A DNA stretch of 9,667 bases. It comes from JACQCE01 sp041484905 (GTDB lineage: Bacteria > Nitrospirota > Nitrospiria > JACQCE01). Each line of letters starts with the position of its first letter. Position 1 is the stretch's first letter. The notes beneath the pieces were generated by a model that saw only the letters and a program-made list of their open reading frames with translations, had not been told where the DNA came from and searched no databases. The stretch covers positions 1 through 9,667 of the forward strand of contig JBGPIL010000085.1 of the NCBI GenBank assembly GCA_041484905.1, in the 5' to 3' direction. The position numbers and the translations under genes were made by a program. Positions 5,979 to 9,667 of the stretch are shown here, piece by piece.

Positions 5979-7112
5979 ATGGTTCGACGGATCAGGGAAA
6001 TTCTCCGGAAGGAATTCATCCAGATGCTGCGTGACAAGCGGATGCGCTTCGTCCTGATCGGCCCGCCGCTGATCCAGTTGATCGTCTTCGGCTACGCGGC
6101 CAATTTTGACATCCATCATATCAAGGTCGGCGTCTATGATCTGGATCAGTCCGCCGTCAGCCGGGAACTGCTCGATCGGTTCGAGCGGTCGGGCTACTTC
6201 GACATCACGCGGCGGGTGGGCGATGAGCAAGAAATTGCACCACTACTGGACCGGCGTGATGTCACCGCCGTCATTCAGATCAGCCATGGATTCGCGGCTG
6301 ACCTGAACAGCATGAAGGCGGCGCAGGTCCAGCTGCTTCTGGACGGCACCGATTCCAACACCGCCAACGTCGTGCTCGGGTACAGCAACGCGATCCTGGG
6401 CGATTTTGCCGAGGACAAGCTGCGGGATCGCCTCATGCGGATCGACGCGACGCTGGCCGCCTACCGGCCGGGGGTGGTGATCGAGCAGCGGGCCTGGTTC
6501 AATCCCAATCTGGAGAGCCGTCCCTATTTTGTGCCTGGCATCATTGCGACGCTGGTGCTGATCGTGACGATGAGCCTGACGGCGATGGCGGTGGTCCGGG
6601 AGCGGGAGATGGGCACGCTTGAGCAGCTCATGGTCTCGCCCATCCGTCCGATCGAGCTGATCATCGGCAAGACGGTGCCGTTTGCCCTCGTCGGCCTGTT
6701 TGATGTGATCCTGATCGCGATTCTGGGTGTGTTCTGGTTCCAGGTGCCGATCAACGGCAATCCGCTGGTCCTGCTGCTGGGCGCCGTGCTCTATCTGCTC
6801 AGCACGCTGGGAATGGGGCTGTTCCTGTCGACGATTTCCTCAACCCAGCAGCAGGCGATGCTGGGGAGTTTTTTCTTTGTGATGCCCGCGATCATTCTGT
6901 CCGGGTTCACCTTTCCGATCGCGAGCATGCCGGAATGGATCCAATACCTGACCTACCTGAATCCCCTTCGCTATTTCCTGATCGTGATTCGAGGCGTGTT
7001 TCTGCGCGGCAGCGGCGTGGTCGATTTGTGGCCGCAACTGCTGGCGATGACGGTGTTGGGGGTGGCGATGATGGGGCTGAGCGCGCTGCGGTTTAAGAAG
7101 AGAATCGAGTAA
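5979..7112 (+). CDS. ABC-2 type permease 2 (YbhR-like)
   Basis: The 377-residue product is a second inner-membrane permease, paralogous to its upstream neighbour. It begins MVRRIREILRKEFIQMLRDK, has a first helix around residues 24-44, an extracytoplasmic domain with LLDGTDSNTANVVLGY, then FVPGIIATLVLIVTMSL, the cytoplasmic REREMGTLEQLMVSP segment, and four more hydrophobic stretches. STQQQAMLGSFFFVMPAIIL and LNPLRYF resemble YbhR. ATG 5979 lies eight bases after the preceding stop; an in-frame GTG at 5967 overlapping that stop is also possible, and neither has a clear Shine-Dalgarno sequence. A frame open upstream to about 5457 merely overlaps permease 1 and is not part of this gene. This is the last gene of the operon and is followed by two hairpins. 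Confidence 0.93.
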   Translation: MVRRIREILRKEFIQMLRDKRMRFVLIGPPLIQLIVFGYAANFDIHHIKVGVYDLDQSAVSRELLDRFERSGYFDITRRVGDEQEIAPLLDRRDVTAVIQISHGFAADLNSMKAAQVQLLLDGTDSNTANVVLGYSNAILGDFAEDKLRDRLMRIDATLAAYRPGVVIEQRAWFNPNLESRPYFVPGIIATLVLIVTMSLTAMAVVREREMGTLEQLMVSPIRPIELIIGKTVPFALVGLFDVILIAILGVFWFQVPINGNPLVLLLGAVLYLLSTLGMGLFLSTISSTQQQAMLGSFFFVMPAIILSGFTFPIASMPEWIQYLTYLNPLRYFLIVIRGVFLRGSGVVDLWPQLLAMTVLGVAMMGLSALRFKKRIE

Positions 7113-7134
7113 TCCCCCCCCTCACCTTTACCTC

Positions 7135-7164
7135 GAATCGGAGATGAGAGGCATCGTCCGATTC
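7135..7164. terminator. Hairpin A between convergent genes
   Basis: GAATCGGAGATG (7135-7146) pairs with CATC-G-TCCGATTC (7152-7164), giving a 12-bp stem with one bulged G and a five-base loop. It lies 22 bases after the permease 2 stop and before the pyrE 3' end. No T-run follows on either strand, so its role as a bidirectional terminator rests on position and stability only. Confidence 0.45.
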
Positions 7165-7176
7165 TCGGTACAAATC

Positions 7177-7204
7177 CCCTCTCCCCCGCGGAGGGGGGAG
7201 AGGG
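7177..7204. terminator. Hairpin B between convergent genes
   Basis: CCCTCTCCCCC (7177-7187) and GGGGGAGAGGG (7194-7204) form a perfect 11-bp, very GC-rich stem with a six-base loop. It sits 20 bases beyond the pyrE stop and is placed to stop transcription from both sides. The downstream plus-strand sequence is TAAAAGAGAAAAG rather than a T-tract. It may equally be a REP-like element. It differs in sequence from the four-copy repeat family. Confidence 0.45.
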
Positions 7205-7223
7205 TAAAAGAGAAAAGCACGCG

Positions 7224-7790
7224 CTAAGCTTTCAGGAGGTCTTCGACTGTAAACAGGCTCTGGACGTCGTAGCCGAGCGATTCCAGATGCTCACGGCCGC
7301 CCTCTTTCCGATCGACCAACGCGATCACTTTGATGATCCGGCAGCCGACGTCCTTCACGATATTGATCGTCCGTTCCGTGGCTCGACCGCTGGTCAAGAC
7401 GTCGTCCACCACGACCACCCGGGCCCCCTTTATGAGCGTGCCTTCAACCAGCGGGGAGGCGCCGTGGGTTTTGGGCTCTTTGCGAATGATAAAGGCGGGA
7501 ATCGGCTGGTCGGCGTCGAAGCTGAGAATCGCCGTGGCGACCGCGATCGGATCAGCGCCCAACGTCATCCCGCCGATCGCATCGACGTCAAGCCCTTCGA
7601 CGGCGTCCAGCATCAGGCGACCGACCAGGATGGCGCCTTCCGGATCCAATGTCACCTTCTTGCAGTCGATATAGAAGCGGCTTTTGCGGCCCGAGGAGAG
7701 GGTAAAAATCGGATCGGCGTTGTAGACGAAGGAGTTTCGGAGTTTCTTGAGCAACTGGGCTCTGAGCGAGGCGCGTTCCCGTGGCGTCAC
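7224..7790 (-). CDS. pyrE: Orotate phosphoribosyltransferase
   Basis: The 188-residue product transfers ribose 5-phosphate from PRPP to orotate to give OMP in cytoplasmic pyrimidine synthesis. SSGRKSRFYID at 32-42 is the conserved N-terminal orotate-phosphoribosyltransferase block. IIRKEPKTHG at 101-110 is the flexible catalytic loop. VVVVDDVLTSGRAT at 125-138 is the PRPP-binding motif with its paired Asp residues. The frame stays open upstream to an ATG at 7931, but those 47 extra residues show no family character. GTG 7790 gives a normal N-terminus (MTPRERASLRAQLLKKL). This GTG has only GAGGGG three bases away, while the stronger GGAGGG at 7816-7811 is 20 bases away and better placed for a four-codon ORF that overlaps the start. 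The gene lies 146 bases downstream of the M48 protease gene on the same strand. Confidence 0.95.
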   Translation of the reverse strand: MTPRERASLRAQLLKKLRNSFVYNADPIFTLSSGRKSRFYIDCKKVTLDPEGAILVGRLMLDAVEGLDVDAIGGMTLGADPIAVATAILSFDADQPIPAFIIRKEPKTHGASPLVEGTLIKGARVVVVDDVLTSGRATERTINIVKDVGCRIIKVIALVDRKEGGREHLESLGYDVQSLFTVEDLLKA

Positions 7791-7801
7791 AATCCCCTCA
7801 T
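7787..7801 (-). CDS. Possible four-codon leader ORF (MRGL) overlapping the pyrE start
   Basis: ATG AGG GGA TTG TGA runs from 7801 to 7787, and its TGA overlaps the pyrE GTG by two bases. GGAGGG (7816-7811) lies nine bases before this ATG, a better spacing than it has for pyrE. A short leader ORF feeding ribosomes into pyrE by stop-start coupling would explain this. Chance occurrence cannot be excluded, because the ORF is far too short to show coding bias. Confidence 0.3.
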   Translation of the reverse strand: MRGL

Positions 7802-7827
7802 GGTAACCGGCCCTCCGTGAAAAGTAA

Positions 7828-7923
7828 ACCCCGTCCCCTGTCCGTGCCCGGATACTGTGCCAAGAGGGGGGATGAGACCCCGTTGTTGCAGGAGGAAAGC
7901 CCTGATGATGCAGGGTACGGGGT
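7828..7923 (-). promoter_or_regulatory. Alternative-pairing structure in the M48-pyrE spacer
   Basis: Going down the minus strand, ACCCCGT (7923-7917) is followed by two identical complementary segments, ACGGGGT at 7883-7877 and again at 7834-7828. The first arm can pair with either, but not both. Inside the nearer pairing lies the small hairpin CCCTG-N6-CAGGG (7915-7900). This could be an attenuator-like switch in front of pyrE or simply a weak end-of-gene hairpin for the protease gene. Seven-base arms can arise by chance in GC-rich DNA. Confidence 0.25.
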
Positions 7924-7936
7924 AAAGGCACGCATC

Positions 7937-9577
7937 CTATCTCGCGCCGACGGAGCTTGTTTCGACCATAATTTGCAGCATGTCGAGCTCCTCACGGTCA
8001 AACCAGATCATGGCGCAGTCCAGGCAGCGGTCGACCACGATCAGATACTGGTAGCTGTAGAAATTTCTGAATAGTCGATGCCGGCAATTCGGGCAAAGGA
8101 GCGTGAGCGTCGGATCCTGTTGGACGATGCGGGCCCGCCGGACGATATTGCCCATCGATTGCTCCTGAAACCGCTTCACCCTGGCCTTCAGTTCTTCCGG
8201 AAAGCCGATCTCCCGCCTGACGAGAATGCGCATCAGGCGGCGTTCCTCGACCCAGCAGCCGGTGCAGAAGGGGCACTGGTAGAGCGGCGCGCCTTCGTAG
8301 TCAACGAGCGACAGGTATTGATGGCAGCGCGGACAGCCGTGGGACGACAGGGGCCGGTCTTTCGTGCGCAGGCGAAGCAGTTCGACCAGCACGGGATGAT
8401 CGGTCGCGCGTCTGACCTGGCCGTCCTGTTCCAGATAGACCCACGATTGAGGGCCGAGGGTCGTCAGCGATAGGAGCTGGTCGGCCGAATAGGGCCCCTC
8501 CCATGTTGTGCCGCGTTGCATCCACCAGGCCGGCGACGGCGCGCCGTTGCTGACCGATTGCACGCGCGCGGTCTTCTGGCTGCTCACGGTGCTGATCAAC
8601 GCCGTCACGTCGATGTGCGCGAGGGCCAGGAGGGCATCCAGCCGCTTTTGAATAGGGGGATGAGTGGAGAAGAGGTCGGCCAAAAATGATTCCTGCTGAT
8701 CCCACCGGTTGTCATCGGGGTTGAGAATGAAGATCGGGGCCAGTGTGTCATCCATCTCGCCGCCGCCCCGCCAGGCGCTGGAGATCTTTACCAGTGCCTC
8801 CGCCAGCGCGGTTGGGTTGCGGGTCAACTGCACGGCGGTTGCATCGGCCAGGTACTCCCGCTGACGTGAGATGGCCGTGTTGAGCAGTTTGGCCCCCACG
8901 GTCAGGAGCCAGAGCAGCGCGGTCGGCAGCCACCACAGCTCGCCTTTCTCGTTGCGTGCAGCCGACAGGCTTATCCGCAGCAGTTGCGCATAGCTGGCGA
9001 AGAGCGAGCAGGCGATGGTGGTGACGATTGAATCGTTGTCCAGCAGGTGCGCCATCTCGTGGCCGATGACCGCCTCCAGTTGCGGGCGGGTCAGCCGGCT
9101 CAGCAGCCCTTCTGTCACGCCGATCACACCGTTGTTTTCTGTCGTTGCGGCGGCAAAAGCATTGACGGCAAGCGTGGGGATGACCACTGCCCTAACGGGC
9201 CGTCCGCCGGTGGCGACCCGGACTTCCTCGATGATATTCATCACCTGGCGATGGTAGCGATCCTCGGGATCAGGGATCTGCGCGCTCAATACGGTGAGCA
9301 GCCGCTCCAGGCCGCCCCAGACGGCTGCCAGCCAGTGACCGGCGGCGGCGATCAGCGCGAACAGCGCCATCCCGCCGATTTCGACTACGGAGAGCCCCAG
9401 CCAGCGGAAACGGGCCACTCCAAGGTCCAACCGGCTGTGAAGAAAAGGATGGATGACGACGTGAATCACGGCCCAAAACAGAGTCAGGCCAAGAAAATAA
9501 TAGAGGACCAGCAGGAGAAAAAGCAGGGCTGCGGTGCGCTGTCGTCTGCGTTGAAGATCAATGTGGGTAAAGGGCAT
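7937..9577 (-). CDS. Membrane M48 (HtpX-like) metalloprotease with GYF_2-like and two zf-TFIIB-like domains
   Basis: The 546-residue product is a zinc-dependent membrane protease of the HtpX/Ste24 group, which usually acts in envelope protein quality control. Two hydrophobic segments (about 16-42 and 60-88) precede the catalytic domain. HEMAH at 173-177 is the HExxH zinc site, with EYLAD at 241-245 giving the third ligand. Two more hydrophobic stretches (about 184-200 and 215-232) lie between them. STHPPIQKRLDAL at 304-316 closes the M48 core. HtpX proteins usually end near here at about 290-330 residues. This protein continues with a GYF_2/DUF4339-like module (about 351-401, WWMQRG and EGPYSADQL), then two Cys4 zinc ribbons: Cys415/418/435/438 and Cys495/498/518/521, each followed by a W-[VF]-[ED]-x-x-E-L/R-type segment as in zf-TFIIB. 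The start at ATG 9577 has only a weak GAG upstream. It is a probable first gene of a unit including pyrE. Confidence 0.93.
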   Translation of the reverse strand: MPFTHIDLQRRRQRTAALLFLLLVLYYFLGLTLFWAVIHVVIHPFLHSRLDLGVARFRWLGLSVVEIGGMALFALIAAAGHWLAAVWGGLERLLTVLSAQIPDPEDRYHRQVMNIIEEVRVATGGRPVRAVVIPTLAVNAFAAATTENNGVIGVTEGLLSRLTRPQLEAVIGHEMAHLLDNDSIVTTIACSLFASYAQLLRISLSAARNEKGELWWLPTALLWLLTVGAKLLNTAISRQREYLADATAVQLTRNPTALAEALVKISSAWRGGGEMDDTLAPIFILNPDDNRWDQQESFLADLFSTHPPIQKRLDALLALAHIDVTALISTVSSQKTARVQSVSNGAPSPAWWMQRGTTWEGPYSADQLLSLTTLGPQSWVYLEQDGQVRRATDHPVLVELLRLRTKDRPLSSHGCPRCHQYLSLVDYEGAPLYQCPFCTGCWVEERRLMRILVRREIGFPEELKARVKRFQEQSMGNIVRRARIVQQDPTLTLLCPNCRHRLFRNFYSYQYLIVVDRCLDCAMIWFDREELDMLQIMVETSSVGAR

Positions 9578-9625
9578 TCGACGTCTCGGGTTTCATTGTA
9601 GCCGAGGCGAGAAAAGCGCGCTGGT

Positions 9626-9667
9626 AAGCGTATGGGCGGTGGGGGTTGTCAGGGGGAGCGGCGCCGC
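9626..9667 (+). repeat. Dispersed palindromic repeat, copy 4 (cut by window end)
   Basis: AAGCGTATGGGCGGTGGGGG (9626-9645) matches the first 20 bases of copy 2 at 19 positions, and GGGGGAGCG (9652-9660) equals the left stem arm of copy 2. The right arm would lie beyond the window. Like copy 2, it is upstream of a minus-strand gene and reads away from it. Confidence 0.65.

Noticed and set aside
7224..7820. Plus-strand frames antisense to pyrE
   Set aside because: They are mirror frames of a well-supported gene and encode no recognisable product.
7850..7880. Possible sigma54 promoter (TTGGCAC) upstream of pyrE
   Set aside because: The downstream GC element is not at the required 10-base spacing.
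7791..7931. N-terminal extension of pyrE to ATG 7931
   Set aside because: The 47 extra residues show no family similarity, and no Shine-Dalgarno sequence supports that ATG.
9658..9667. Palindrome GCGGCGCCGC at the window end
   Set aside because: A ten-base GC palindrome at an arbitrary cut point is expected by chance in GC-rich DNA.

Overview
This is a GC-rich bacterial window, very likely from a Gram-negative organism: an HlyD-type periplasmic adaptor is encoded with an ABC-2 exporter, which implies two membranes. No single gene fixes the taxon. A Nitrospira-like background is a low-confidence guess from overall feel (GC-rich, long-form PurC, many GC-rich palindromic intergenic repeats).

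Layout. 1-284 (minus): 5' part of a macro-domain (ADP-ribose-processing) gene cut by the window edge. 484-1398 (minus): purC, SAICAR synthetase of purine synthesis. 1399-1714: a 316-base divergent intergenic region with a dispersed repeat and the likely promoter of the efflux operon. 1715-7112 (plus): a tight five-gene operon for a tripartite-style ABC-2 exporter that corresponds gene by gene to E. coli ybhG-ybhF-ybhS-ybhR, except that the single double-ATPase YbhF is replaced by two separate ATPase genes. 7113-7223: convergent intergenic region with two strong hairpins. 7224-7790 (minus): pyrE, orotate phosphoribosyltransferase, preceded by a possible four-codon leader ORF. 7937-9577 (minus): a membrane M48 (HtpX-like) metalloprotease with an unusual C-terminal extension, one GYF_2/DUF4339-like module and two zf-TFIIB-like zinc ribbons. 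9578-9667: upstream region of that gene with another repeat copy.

How the genes work together. The adaptor, two ATPases and two permeases should form one envelope-spanning pump. The ATPase pair looks functionally asymmetric: the first has Ser where the H-loop His is expected, the second is canonical. No outer-membrane factor or regulator is encoded here, so a TolC-like partner must lie elsewhere. purC and pyrE are housekeeping nucleotide-synthesis genes, and nothing in the sequence links them to the pump beyond position.

The most notable non-gene signal is a family of GC-rich palindromic repeats with four copies (297-364 minus, 1515-1651 plus, 3735-3778 plus, 9626-9667 plus). Three sit between genes. 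The third lies inside the 3' end of the first ATPase gene and supplies its C-terminal tail.
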